Shown here: positions 38,549 to 47,608 of the stretch, piece after piece | Layout: every line of letters starts with the position of its first letter | Position numbering within the stretch: the first letter of the stretch is position 1 | Assembly (NCBI GenBank): GCA_016721305.1 | Contig: JADKIH010000009.1 | Coordinates: 62,001 to 126,000, forward strand | Source of the DNA: Bacteroidota bacterium | GTDB taxonomy: Bacteria > Bacteroidota > Bacteroidia > AKYH767-A > 2013-40CM-41-45 | DNA: 64,000 bases | Reading direction: 5' to 3' | Translations under genes and position numbers: made by a program | Notes under the pieces: model-generated | Told to the model about the DNA's origin: nothing | Databases searched by the model: none | What the model saw: the letters and a program-made list of their open reading frames with translations, nothing else

Positions 38549-38955
38549 TTCCAGAGCATACAAGGAATCGGTAGCAGGTATTGTGAACAAACAGGTTTAC
38601 CTTTAAACTTCGCAGGCTTCCATCCTTTCATGCGCATGATTGCCCCGCGTAATTTATTCTTGCATTCGTCGGATGCTTTCAAGCGCGGGAAATCAACGCT
38701 CACTACCTGTCCTACTTTATTAATCGTAAGTGTGATATAAACAGAAGTGATAATCGCCTTTTCATTCTTCATACAATCCGAAACCACGGGCACGATTCGC
38801 TGTCCGATATAATCGAACAATCCCGTCTCCCCATCCTCATAAGCCGGCATCGTATCCGGTTCCGCACATATCTTATCACACGGCTCCACAGCATTCTGTG
38901 CCTTCAGCTGAAATGAAACAATAAAGATCAGGAATAGGGTCGCAAGTACTTTCAT
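38545..38955 (-). CDS. Secreted protein with TonB C-terminal-like domain
   Basis: Signal peptide MKVLATLFLIFIVSFQLKAQ, then a mature part of about 115 residues with TGLFDYIGQRIVPVVSDCMK, SVYITLTINKVGQVVSVDFP and MRMKGWKPAKFKGKPV. This matches the TonB C-terminal domain as found in small secreted Bacteroidota proteins that lack the proline-rich spacer and membrane anchor of true TonB. There are five cysteines in the mature protein, probably disulfide-bonded. First gene of the overlapping trio with the GNAT and VOC genes. Confidence 0.78.
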   Translation of the reverse strand: MKVLATLFLIFIVSFQLKAQNAVEPCDKICAEPDTMPAYEDGETGLFDYIGQRIVPVVSDCMKNEKAIITSVYITLTINKVGQVVSVDFPRLKASDECKNKLRGAIMRMKGWKPAKFKGKPVCSQYLLPIPCMLWK

Positions 38956-39030
38956 GGATTCTCTTCTGTTATTCGGGGGAAAGTTAGTAATTAGTGGGGT
39001 TTATGGGTGGTGGTGGGGAAACTTTTTGCC

Positions 39031-39268
39031 GGTAGTAAGTAGTAAGTTGTAAGTAGTAAGTTGACTTATAATTAGGCATTGGCTTGGCTTTGGATTGGGG
39101 ATTATGCGTTTTTTTAACAAATTGATGGCTTTTTTTTACCGATAAGGAAAATTCCAGAATAAGCCCAAACAGCAAGTCAACTTACTACTTACTACTTACT
39201 ACTTACAACTTACTACTTACTACTTACTACTTACTACTTACTACTTACTACTTACAACTTTCTACTTA
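39031..39268. repeat. Inverted pair of AGTAAGT heptamer arrays around a 100-bp centre
   Basis: Left arm 39031-39069 (AGTAAGT units ending GTTGACTT), centre about 39070-39172, right arm 39173-39268 (AAGTCAACTT then about 12 ACTTACT-type units). The arms are reverse complements and could form a long stem. The centre contains two T runs (39109-39114 and 39130-39137) but no gene. The right arm ends 5 bp before the DUF4294 gene stop. This accounts for nearly all of the 317-bp gap. Confidence 0.92.
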
Positions 39269-39272
39269 CAAA

Positions 39273-39880
39273 TCAGAACTGTATCGACCCCGTCTCAATC
39301 TGATGCACGATATTCTCAATAGCTTTATCCTTACCCTGCGGATCGTATTCGTCTTTGAGATCGTGGCCGAAGAGTTTGGCGAGGCCTTGGGCGAAGAAGG
39401 CGTTGAATGAGCCTTTCAGTTGTTTGATGAGCTCGTATGAGGTGTGGCCGGTTTCACGGTCTATGAGCTTGATGAGGACGTTGCCTTGATTTATACTGAG
39501 CTTCTTAATCGTTTCTTCGAAATCCTTTCTTACCTGCTCTTCTACTGCTTTGCGGTAACGGCGTTTTTCCCTGTCCGACGACATCGTTGCCATTCGTGCA
39601 TTCATTTCATTAAGCTTAACGGCTGCCAGTCGCGCGTAGGATAGACTTTAATTACGTTGAATCGCAAACGGTAATACTCCTGCAGATTTTTGATGTAGTC
39701 GGGACTGGTTTCCTCAATCTTTACTTCAGGAAGATTGATGACAGGAATGGTATCGTCTTTCTCGATAATGTACGGAACACGGTAACCATTGGCCACTTTC
39801 ACAGGTGCCTGAGCGGAAACCCGGAGAGATGACATTGAAATCAGAAGAAAAAATAAAAATAGACTGGTGGTGATTTTCAT
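39273..39880 (-). CDS. DUF4294 family secreted protein (frameshifted)
   Basis: The signal peptide MKITTSLFLFFLLISMSSLRVSAQ leads into GYRVPYIIEKDDTIPVINLP and YYRLRFNVIKVYP. The frame breaks near 39638; adding one base gives YARLAAVKLNEMNARMATMS and continues as EKRRYRKAVEEQVRKDFEET and LSINQGNVLIKLIDRETGHT. Together these make one DUF4294 protein of about 202 residues. The family is restricted to Bacteroidota and has no known function. It lies downstream of the biotin carboxylase gene on the same strand, 67 bp apart. Confidence 0.88.
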
Positions 39881-39947
39881 GTTCGAATGAACGGTAGAAT
39901 TTTCGTCTCTTTGGGTAAAGACGTCGCTCTCCTTTCAAATAATATGC

Positions 39948-41441
39948 CTAGTTTCTTAAGCCGCCACGATTCGTTTTCCAGTTCGAAACAGCCGTTTGCC
40001 CACCTGTAGTCGAACTTGCTTCTACTCCGCCGTACTGAAGCTGATGTACAGCTAATAATGCCGCAATCTGCTTTTCATCAGCAGGACGTGAATGATCCAT
40101 TCCCGGAGTGAAATATTTTTTGACAAAGTTTGTATCGAAATGACCTGTTACAAATGCTTCGTGATTCATTACGAAATGACAGAAGCTTAATGTAGTTGAA
40201 ACTCCGCTGATATGATAATCTTCAATCGCACGTTTCATTCGCTCGATTGCTTCTGTACGATCTTTTCCGTACACGATCAGTTTGGCAATCATCGGATCGT
40301 AGTAAATCGGAATCGCCATTCCTTCTTCGAAAGCATCGTCGACACGAACACCGGGGCCTTGCGGAATTTTATAAGAATGCAAAGTTCCGATATCAGGAAG
40401 GAAATTGTTTTCCGGATCTTCAGCACACACACGAATCTCGATGGAGTGTCCGGTGATTTTCATATCTTCTTGCGTGAACGATAGCTTCTCGCCTCTCGCC
40501 ACTTTGATTTGCTCTTTTACTAAATCGAGACCGGTTATGTATTCTGTAACCGGATGCTCAACCTGCAAACGAGTATTCATTTCGAGGAAATAGAAATTCA
40601 TATTTTCATCGAGCAGAAATTCTACTGTTCCGGCGCCTACATAATTACATGCCTTTGCTACTTCTATTGCACAGCGTCCCATTTCTTTGCGAATTTCTTC
40701 CGTAAGAACTGACGACGGTGCTTCTTCCACTAATTTCTGGTGACGACGCTGAATACTGCATTCACGTTCGAAGAGATAAACAACGTTGCCGTGTGTATCG
40801 CCTAATACCTGAATTTCTATATGTCGTGGTGATGTTACATATCTTTCAATGAAAACCGCGCCATCGCCGAATGAAGACACCGCTTCACTCACAGCCAGTT
40901 TCATTTGCTCTTCGAATTCGTCGAGATTAGAAACCGTACGCATTCCTTTACCGCCACCGCCGGCAGAAGCTTTGATCAAAATTGGGAAACCGATTTTCTC
41001 AGCTAGCTTTTTTGCTTCACCAACATCTTCAATAGCCTTAGCTGTTCCCGGTACGAGCGGAATATGATGCTTCTCTGCTGTTGCTTTCGCAGCCAGCTTA
41101 CTTCCCATCATTCGCATTGAATCTCCTGTAGGTCCAACGAAAATCAATCCTGAACGTTTTACTAAATCAGCGAAGTCGGCATTCTCCGAAAGAAATCCGT
41201 AACCCGGATGAATAGCATCTGCTCCCGTATCTTTTGCTGCCTGAATTATTTTATCCATCACCAAATAACTCTGCGATGAAGGCGGCGGACCAATACACAC
41301 AGCTTCATCCGCATACCGAACATGCAACGCATTCCGATCCGCTTCCGAATAAACAGCAACAGTTTTGATACCCATTTCACGGGCCGAACGCATCACCCGA
41401 ATAGCTATTTCACCACGATTGGCGATGAGGAGTTTCTTCAT
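39948..41441 (-). CDS. accC: Biotin carboxylase subunit of an acyl-CoA carboxylase
   Basis: A 497-residue ATP-grasp enzyme that carboxylates biotin with bicarbonate and ATP. N-terminal motif KKLLIANRGEIAIRVMRSAR, glycine loop KASAGGGGKGMR, and catalytic ECSIQRRHQKLVEEAPS and EMNTRLQVEHPVTE. There is no biotinyl (AMKM) domain, so a separate carrier protein is needed. It is longer than the 450-residue fatty-acid AccC, with an extra tail ending TNRGGLRN, so it may belong to a propionyl- or methylcrotonyl-CoA carboxylase; the symbol is family-level. The start is ATG 41441; an upstream TTG at 41450 falls in the promoter box. Confidence 0.92.
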   Translation of the reverse strand: MKKLLIANRGEIAIRVMRSAREMGIKTVAVYSEADRNALHVRYADEAVCIGPPPSSQSYLVMDKIIQAAKDTGADAIHPGYGFLSENADFADLVKRSGLIFVGPTGDSMRMMGSKLAAKATAEKHHIPLVPGTAKAIEDVGEAKKLAEKIGFPILIKASAGGGGKGMRTVSNLDEFEEQMKLAVSEAVSSFGDGAVFIERYVTSPRHIEIQVLGDTHGNVVYLFERECSIQRRHQKLVEEAPSSVLTEEIRKEMGRCAIEVAKACNYVGAGTVEFLLDENMNFYFLEMNTRLQVEHPVTEYITGLDLVKEQIKVARGEKLSFTQEDMKITGHSIEIRVCAEDPENNFLPDIGTLHSYKIPQGPGVRVDDAFEEGMAIPIYYDPMIAKLIVYGKDRTEAIERMKRAIEDYHISGVSTTLSFCHFVMNHEAFVTGHFDTNFVKKYFTPGMDHSRPADEKQIAALLAVHQLQYGGVEASSTTGGQTAVSNWKTNRGGLRN

Positions 41442-41447
41442 AGGGAG

Positions 41448-41455
41448 CAAATGTA
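41448..41455 (-). promoter_or_regulatory. -7 box of the biotin carboxylase gene, probable leaderless start
   Basis: On the minus strand TACATTTG fits TAnnTTTG exactly and ends 6 bp before the ATG at 41441, so transcription would start at the initiation codon. The -33 region falls at the edge of an AGTAAGT-type array and has no clear TTTG. Confidence 0.5.
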
Positions 41456-41464
41456 GGATTTTTA

Positions 41465-41832
41465 TAGTAAGTAGTAAGTTGTAAGTTGTAAGTTGACTTG
41501 CACTTAAGGAAATGGGTAAGTTGTAAGTAGTAAGTAGTAATTTGACCGGGAGTTGGGAGAAGCTTAAGGTAATTTTTTAGCTCCACTTCGTACTTTAAAC
41601 CGTCTGATGGCTGAGAAAAGTGATTTTTAAAAGAAAATCATGGATTTATAGCCCAATAAAAGCGTATGCTATGCTCGCCTTATGGATATCCCCCTAATTG
41701 CAAGTCAGATTACTACTTACAACTTACTATTTATAAATCGCTCCAAGTATAGGTCAACTTAGTACTTACAACTTACTATTTATAAATCGCTCCAAGTATA
41801 GGTCAACTTACTACTTACAACTTACTACTTAC
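41465..41832. repeat. Composite element with inverted AGTAAGT arrays between accC and the agmatinase gene
   Basis: Left arrays 41465-41503 and 41516-41543, right arrays from 41701 to 41832. The right end contains the stop codon of the agmatinase gene (41829-41831). The centre (about 41545-41700) has no gene or recognisable RNA. This covers the whole 387-bp gap. Confidence 0.88.
41713..41811. repeat. 49-bp direct tandem duplication
   Basis: The block ACTTACTATTTATAAATCGC plus the following 29 bases occurs twice at an offset of 49 bp, differing only at the junction (GTACTT versus CTACTT). It lies in the right array of the element above and looks like a recent slippage or unequal-exchange event. 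49 is seven units of seven. Confidence 0.9.
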
Positions 41833-42716
41833 TTAGCCAGTGTATGATACCCAATCAACCGATAAACCAACTTCGCCAAAGTATACTCCGACAAAATTGA
41901 ACCTTCGATTGGTGCGCACTCAAGTACGTCGAAGCCGATAACATTTCGTTCGGCGAAAACACGACGGAGGAATTCTAAGGTTTCGTTCCAGAAGAGGCCG
42001 TTTGGTTCGGCAGTGCCTACGGCAGGCATGATAGACGGATCGAAACCATCGGCATCGATTGTTAAATAAACATCCTGCGGTAACGCAGCAATGGCTTTGT
42101 CCATCCACTTCGCGTCTTTACGAATGGCGTGAGCGTAAAAAGTAGTAATGATATCGGACGACTTAATCAAATCAGATTCTTCTTTGCATTGTGCACGAAT
42201 ACCGATTTGCACAAGAGGAACTTTCATATCGTGAACACGCTTCATCACCGATGCATGCGAGTAAATATTTCCGTGGTAATCCTGACGTAAGTCTGAGTGC
42301 GCATCGATTTGCAGTACTCCCAGCTTCGGATATTTACGAAGGTGTGCGCGAACAAATCCGTTCGTCACCGTATGCTCTGCTCCAAGAGAAACAACATACT
42401 TTCCGTCGGCAATTAGTTTCGATGTTTCCTGATCGATTAACGCCATCGCTGCTTCATCCACGATGTTCGTGAAATCCATTTCAGGAAGCGTAGCAATACC
42501 ACCCTTGCGATAACTTTCCTGATCCAATTCCTCATCGTAAAACTCCACAAAGTGCGAAGCACTCACCATCGCCGCCGGGCCTTTTGCAGATCCTTCGAGA
42601 TATGATGATGTGTATTCATAAGGCACTTGCTGAATAACGTATTTTGCTTTTTCGTATGAAGCGAGCTCGGAATCAGGGAGGGCTAGGAAGGCTTGTTCTG
42701 CGGGTAATGCTTTCAT
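41829..42716 (-). CDS. speB: Agmatinase/ureohydrolase family protein (SpeB-like)
   Basis: A 295-residue Mn-dependent hydrolase. Metal-binding motifs are GAEHTVT (usually GGDHS), QIDAHSDLRQDYHGNIYSHA and TIDADGFDPSIMPAVGT. The last resembles agmatinase (DPxxxPGTGTP-like) more than arginase, so agmatine to putrescine plus urea is the likely reaction, in polyamine synthesis. Family symbol given on that basis; another guanidino substrate is possible. A heptamer array begins 5 bp before the ATG and another overlaps the stop. Confidence 0.88.
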   Translation of the reverse strand: MKALPAEQAFLALPDSELASYEKAKYVIQQVPYEYTSSYLEGSAKGPAAMVSASHFVEFYDEELDQESYRKGGIATLPEMDFTNIVDEAAMALIDQETSKLIADGKYVVSLGAEHTVTNGFVRAHLRKYPKLGVLQIDAHSDLRQDYHGNIYSHASVMKRVHDMKVPLVQIGIRAQCKEESDLIKSSDIITTFYAHAIRKDAKWMDKAIAALPQDVYLTIDADGFDPSIMPAVGTAEPNGLFWNETLEFLRRVFAERNVIGFDVLECAPIEGSILSEYTLAKLVYRLIGYHTLAK

Positions 42717-42720
42717 TTTT

Positions 42721-43034
42721 GGGGTAAGTAGTAAGTGGTAAGTAGTAAGTTGACTTGGGGTTGGTAATTAGAAATTAGTAAGTAGTAAGTAGTAAGTAGT
42801 AAGTAGTAAGTAGTAAGTAGTAAGTAGTAAGTAAAGTAGTAAGTAGTAAGTAGTAAGTAGTAAGTTGACTTGGAGTTTGGTAAATTGTAAGTAGTAAGTA
42901 GTAAGTTGACTTGGGGTTAAGCTCTTTTGCTCTTCCTGGATTTACTGTAAATCAAAAGTCGTAAGTGGTTTGTGATTTTAGCACGACGGCTAAGCATCAA
43001 GAACTACTTACGACTTACAACTTACTAATTACCT
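42721..43034. repeat. Largest AGTAAGT heptamer array region
   Basis: Blocks of AGTAAGT units at 42724-42756, 42776-42873 (about 14 units, the longest run here) and 42886-42911. Each ends in GTTGACTTGGGG or GTTGACTTGGAG. A unique centre (about 42918-43000) follows, then ACTTACGACTTACAACTTAC up to the sucC stop (43033). No gene is present in this 316-bp gap. The plus strand of the array is rich in TAA/TAG stops, whereas the minus strand is stop-free. Confidence 0.93.
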
Positions 43035-44226
43035 ATTTCTTCAAAACAGTGTTAACCAAATCCGCAGCTTCCTTCAACTGAATTGCAGAGAAAACTTTAA
43101 GGCCGCTGTCGTCGATGATTTTCTTGGCTTCGACGGCGTTTGTGCCTTGTAAGCGGACGATAATTGGAACCGGGATAGAACCGATGTTTTTGTATGCATC
43201 AACGATACCTTGTGCAACGCGGTCGCAACGAACGATACCTCCGAAGATGTTTACGAGGATCGCTTTTACGTTTGGATCTTTCAGGATGATACGGAAAGCT
43301 TGTTCAACACGAGCTGCGTTAGCTGTACCTCCTACGTCGAGGAAGTTGGCAGGATCTCCACCGGCTAATTTGATGATGTCCATCGTTGCCATAGCAAGAC
43401 CGGCACCGTTAACCATGCAACCAACGTTACCGTCGAGTTTTACATAGTTCAGATTGTGCTCGCCTGCTTCTACTTCGGTAGCATCTTCTTCAGAAGTATC
43501 GCGCATCGCTAAGTAATCAGGGTGACGGAACAAACCGTTTTCATCGAAACTTACTTTTGCGTCAACGGCAATGATTTTATCGTCAGATGTTTTTAAAACC
43601 GGATTGATTTCGAAAAGAGAAGCATCGATTGAATCGTACGCTTTGTAAAGCGAAGCAATGAATTTTGTCATTTGCTTGAAAGCCTCACCTGATAAGCCGA
43701 GGTTGAACGCAATCTTACGAGTCTGGAAGCCTTGAAGACCAACCGACGGATCGATTTCTTCTTTGAAAATTAAATGAGGAGTTTTTTCAGCAACGGCTTC
43801 GATGTCCATTCCGCCTTCGGTAGAATACATGATGATATTGCGACCCGTTTGACGGTTCATCAATACACTCATGTAAAATTCTTTCGTCGGAGATGCGCCA
43901 GGATAATATACATCCTGAGCAATCAAAACCTTACTAACCTTTTTCCCTTGCGGACCTGTCTGGTGCGTAACCAAATTCATTCCGATAATATCTGTAGCAC
44001 GAGCTTTTACCTCGTCGAGATTTTTAGCAAGCTTCACTCCACCGCCTTTACCACGGCCACCGGCGTGAATCTGAGCTTTCACAACCCACCAGTTCGTTCC
44101 TGTTTGTTTTGTTAATTCCTGAGCTGCTTCTACAGCCTTTTCAGGAGTGTCGGCAACGATGCCTTCCTGGATACCTACTCCAAATGATTTGAGTATCGAC
44201 TTTCCCTGGTATTCGTGAATATTCAT
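43033..44226 (-). CDS. sucC: Succinate-CoA ligase [ADP-forming] subunit beta
   Basis: A 397-residue TCA-cycle enzyme subunit that forms succinate and ATP from succinyl-CoA with SucD. The N-terminus MNIHEYQGKSILKSFGV, the ATP-grasp region (WWVVKAQIHAGGRGKGGGVK), the nucleotide motif LFEINPVLKTSDDKIIAVDA and the CoA-ligase part (GCMVNGAGLAMATMDIIKLA, NIFGGIVRCDRVA) are all standard. sucD is not adjacent, which is common in Bacteroidota. Frame intact. Confidence 0.97.
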   Translation of the reverse strand: MNIHEYQGKSILKSFGVGIQEGIVADTPEKAVEAAQELTKQTGTNWWVVKAQIHAGGRGKGGGVKLAKNLDEVKARATDIIGMNLVTHQTGPQGKKVSKVLIAQDVYYPGASPTKEFYMSVLMNRQTGRNIIMYSTEGGMDIEAVAEKTPHLIFKEEIDPSVGLQGFQTRKIAFNLGLSGEAFKQMTKFIASLYKAYDSIDASLFEINPVLKTSDDKIIAVDAKVSFDENGLFRHPDYLAMRDTSEEDATEVEAGEHNLNYVKLDGNVGCMVNGAGLAMATMDIIKLAGGDPANFLDVGGTANAARVEQAFRIILKDPNVKAILVNIFGGIVRCDRVAQGIVDAYKNIGSIPVPIIVRLQGTNAVEAKKIIDDSGLKVFSAIQLKEAADLVNTVLKK

Positions 44227-44257
44227 TTTGTCCGGATTATTGATTTTATAATGAGCG

Positions 44258-44265
44258 CAAAAGTA
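44258..44265 (-). promoter_or_regulatory. -7 box upstream of sucC
   Basis: On the minus strand TACTTTTG followed by CGC matches the Bacteroidota -7 consensus. It lies 32 bp before the sucC ATG, giving a leader of about 25 nt. No convincing -33 element is visible. Confidence 0.5.
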
Positions 44266-44341
44266 TCATTTTTTGTGATTTCGAGAGCTGATTATTTAAG
44301 CAAAAAACAGGAAAAAAGTGAACATTTTCAACGTCTCCGAC

Positions 44342-44872
44342 TTACTTGCCTCCCAGATACTTACGCTTCATTACGCCAATGTGGTGACGCTCATGGACTA
44401 ACATGAAGTAAATCAATGCTCTCACACTTACCGGGTTCTGATTGGCGATTCCGACCAAATCGAGCTTTTCGGGGTCCATATTGCCGATGAGGTGAAGGGT
44501 CGACTGACGAACGGTGTATAACTCGTCGGCTATGTCGGCCATCGTCCGGCTGTCGTAATTGGCATTGGCTGCATACTCGTCTTCTTCCATGCCGGGCAAC
44601 GACTGCTTATCGCCTCGCATAATGGATAAAGCACGGAAATTAAAAATACGTTCCGTATCGATAATATGTCCTGCCACTTCGCGAATCGACCATTTTCCCG
44701 CTTCATAACGAATCGAGCCCTGTACATCGGACAATGACTTTAAAAACTGGTAAGTCATTTCGCCCTGAGCTATGAGGCCTTTGTAAATATCGTTTTCGAG
44801 AATATAATGGCGGTACGACTCATAGTACTCACTCATCATTCCGACTTCGGGTGGTAAAATAGCTTTATGCAT
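44342..44872 (-). CDS. DinB-like four-helix metalloprotein
   Basis: A 176-residue DinB/YfiT-type protein: an N-terminal helix, AGHIIDTERIFNFRALSIMR (first metal His) and ALIYFMLVHERHHIGVMK (HERHH, the other ligands). Many members are thiol-dependent transferases or detoxifying enzymes using mycothiol, bacillithiol or glutathione; the true substrate here is unknown. The best start is ATG 44872 (MHKAILPPEVG); an earlier TTG at 44896 overlaps the region before the divergent DUF5916 gene. Confidence 0.85.
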   Translation of the reverse strand: MHKAILPPEVGMMSEYYESYRHYILENDIYKGLIAQGEMTYQFLKSLSDVQGSIRYEAGKWSIREVAGHIIDTERIFNFRALSIMRGDKQSLPGMEEDEYAANANYDSRTMADIADELYTVRQSTLHLIGNMDPEKLDLVGIANQNPVSVRALIYFMLVHERHHIGVMKRKYLGGK

Positions 44873-44993
44873 GACGTTAATTTGTGTGTTTGCCAAAAAT
44901 ACATCATCTTACTATGCAAATGATGTTGTTAACTTTTCATTAACCCGGATTTCCGACTTAGGCAATTATGTTTGTCAGACACACGTCCACTGC

Positions 44994-47432
44994 ATGATCA
45001 AACGCTTTCTACCACTTCTTTTCCTTTATTCTTTCTCGCTCCCGTCTTTTGGGACCGTTATACCAAAGATTTATAAGGCAACATTCACCGCTACTCCTGT
45101 TAAAATCGATGGACTCATCACCGATACAGCATGGAACAAAGCCATAGTAGCCGGCGATTTCGTACAACTCGATCCTACAGAGGGAGCACCGGTTACCCAG
45201 CAAACGGAAGTACGTTTGCTGTATGACAACTCCGCTGTTTACGTTAGTGCTATGTTATATGATACACACCCGGATAGCATCCTATACGAACTTGGGAATC
45301 GCGACGAAGGTGACAATCTGAACAGCGACGGCTTTCGTTTCGGATTTGACCCATACAACAAACGACAAAACGGATATGTGTTCCAAGTCTCTGCTTCAGG
45401 TGTACAAACAGAATATTATGACGACGATTATACTTTCGATGCAGTCTGGCAATCTGCTGTTGCAAAATTACCGAACGGATGGTCCGTCGAAATGAGAATT
45501 CCCTACTCTGCTTTTCGCTTCCCTGCGGGCGATGAACAGGTTTGGGGAGTTCAGTTTGCTCGATTGATCCGACGAAATCGTGAGTATGATCAATGGACGC
45601 TCACTCCAAAGAACGTACAGAACAGAATGAACTTCTGGGGAACGATGGAAGGCATTAAAAATGTTGATCCACCGCTGCGACTTAGTCTCACACCGTACAT
45701 TTCTATTTACACTGAGCAAGCACCACGTTATTTGAACGGTGAAATCTCAGGTCATGAAAATTCATACTCATACTCAGGTGGCGCCGATTTAAAATACGGA
45801 ATTGATGAGCGTTTTTCGCTCGATATGACGTTGCTTCCCGATTTTTCACAGGTAAAAAGCGACAACAAAGTAAAAAACCTTTCTGCGTTCGAAACTTTCT
45901 ATTCGGAGAACCGACCGTTTTTCAAAGAAGGTGTTTCGATCTTTTCGAAAGGCAATGCATTCTATTCCCGACGAATTGCCTCGACGCCTGAAAAATTTTA
46001 TGACGTGCCGAATGAACTGGCACCTGATGAAACTATAGAGAAGAACCCTGACAAAGCTCGTCTGCTCAATGCAACGAAAGTATCAGGAAGAACAGACAAA
46101 GGACTTGGTATAGGTTTGCTGAATGCGATTACAGGAAATACCTATGCCGTTATCAGAAAAGCTGATGGTGGGCACAGGAAAATCCTCACATCGCCACTAA
46201 CTAATTTCAACGTTCTCGCACTTGATCAGCAATTCAAGCATAATTGTAATTTCTATCTGACAAACACTAACGTATTACGCGACGGAAGCAGTCGAGATGC
46301 AAATGTACTAGCCTCCGGCGGACGTTTCGAAAACAAAAACCACGAGTATAGCGTAGCCGGCGGTTTTACACTCAATCATATCGTTGAAAATTTGCCTGAC
46401 AAAAAAATCACGAATGGTCACATCTACTATGTTGCTGCTGATAAAATCAGTGGCGCATCCTGGTATGGAGCTTCTTTCGAAACAGCTGATAAAAATTTCG
46501 ATAAAAATGATTTAGGCTATAGTTCTTATCGCGATTATACTTCGCTCAACGCTTATTATACATATAACTTCTTCAATCCGTTTTGGAAATATTTTAAGAC
46601 AGGAAATGTTACTGCATACTTGGGTCGCAGCGGACGATTAAGCGATCACAATCGTTTAGCCAGTATCAATGCAGGAATCAATTTCTTCCTCCTGCTCCAT
46701 TCCAATTGGTCCATTTTCTTTGATATCGGAAACAATTTTCTGGAAGGTGCAGACTACTACGAGCCGCGAACGGAAAACAGATTTAATGTAACGCCGAAAT
46801 CTCTGTACACTTCACTGAGCATGACGACTAATTATAACAAAGCTTTGGCTTTCGATTTCGGTGGAAGTTATACCCGGAAAAAAGCTTGGGAAAGCACGTA
46901 TGGCTATGTCTATATTGCTCCAATTGCCAGAGCAAGTGATCGACTAAGCTTCCGACTTGATTATTCTTACAGTGTCGATCATAACGATCGTGGTCATATC
47001 ACAGATGACTATGCTACTCAATCTATCATTTATGGCAATCGATCAATCACAACTGTCGAAAATGCACTGACTAGTAGATACCTGTTCAAAAACGATATGT
47101 CGTTGAGCCTTACCGGCCGCCACTATTGGTCAAAAGGAAATTACGACGGTGCATTTGTACTTGGCAGTGACGGCGAGTTTAGTCCAAGCACATATAGCTC
47201 TTACGAAGAATATAATTTCAACTCCAATTACTTTACCATCGACTTAGTCTACAACTGGCAATTTGCTCCCGGAAGCTCTTTCATCATCACTTACAAAAAC
47301 CAGATCTTCGCCGACGATTCAAATGTAAGCCTACACTATCTCGACAATTTCAATTCCCTCTTCGACCAACCGCAGACGAATTCGGTGTCGTTGAAGGTGC
47401 TTTATTACCTTGATTACAAATCACGGAAGTAA
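44994..47432 (+). CDS. DUF5916 outer-membrane protein with CBM9-like N-terminal domain
   Basis: An 812-residue exported protein: signal peptide from MIKRFLPLLFLYSFSLPSFG, then a carbohydrate-binding family 9-like domain (PVKIDGLITDTAWNKA; VSAMLYDTHPDSI; GWSVEMRIPYSAFRF). The long DUF5916 part follows with FSLDMTLLPDFSQVKSDNK and many barrel-like strands, ending VSLKVLYYLDYKSRK. The second part looks like an outer-membrane beta-barrel. The family is common next to peptidases and polysaccharide genes, but its function is not established. ATG 44994 is chosen for the signal peptide. Confidence 0.88.
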   Translation: MIKRFLPLLFLYSFSLPSFGTVIPKIYKATFTATPVKIDGLITDTAWNKAIVAGDFVQLDPTEGAPVTQQTEVRLLYDNSAVYVSAMLYDTHPDSILYELGNRDEGDNLNSDGFRFGFDPYNKRQNGYVFQVSASGVQTEYYDDDYTFDAVWQSAVAKLPNGWSVEMRIPYSAFRFPAGDEQVWGVQFARLIRRNREYDQWTLTPKNVQNRMNFWGTMEGIKNVDPPLRLSLTPYISIYTEQAPRYLNGEISGHENSYSYSGGADLKYGIDERFSLDMTLLPDFSQVKSDNKVKNLSAFETFYSENRPFFKEGVSIFSKGNAFYSRRIASTPEKFYDVPNELAPDETIEKNPDKARLLNATKVSGRTDKGLGIGLLNAITGNTYAVIRKADGGHRKILTSPLTNFNVLALDQQFKHNCNFYLTNTNVLRDGSSRDANVLASGGRFENKNHEYSVAGGFTLNHIVENLPDKKITNGHIYYVAADKISGASWYGASFETADKNFDKNDLGYSSYRDYTSLNAYYTYNFFNPFWKYFKTGNVTAYLGRSGRLSDHNRLASINAGINFFLLLHSNWSIFFDIGNNFLEGADYYEPRTENRFNVTPKSLYTSLSMTTNYNKALAFDFGGSYTRKKAWESTYGYVYIAPIARASDRLSFRLDYSYSVDHNDRGHITDDYATQSIIYGNRSITTVENALTSRYLFKNDMSLSLTGRHYWSKGNYDGAFVLGSDGEFSPSTYSSYEEYNFNSNYFTIDLVYNWQFAPGSSFIITYKNQIFADDSNVSLHYLDNFNSLFDQPQTNSVSLKVLYYLDYKSRK

Positions 47433-47595
47433 TTAGCTAATTAGCTGATTAGCTAATTAGCTAATGTGGGACTCGAATTAAAATGGGATTAATCTTTTGA
47501 AACCCTAAAAGGCTTATCATTTTTTATAGCTGATTGTGGAAGGATATTTTTTCATCAGCTAATCAGCTAATCTCCCAAATCAGCTAATTAATTTC
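47430..47595. repeat. Octamer arrays between the DUF5916 gene and mgtE
   Basis: The left array (47430-47465) starts with the DUF5916 stop codon: four to five TAGCTAAT/TAGCTGAT units. The right array (47553-47595) has CAGCTAAT units and ends 13 bp before the mgtE ATG. The centre is unique AT-rich sequence. Confidence 0.87.
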
Positions 47596-47608
47596 CTATC
47601 TTGCCACC

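Noticed and set aside
42721..43034. Regular short repeats that could be mistaken for a CRISPR array
   Set aside because: Units are contiguous 7-mers without unique spacers of constant length, and no cas gene is in the window.
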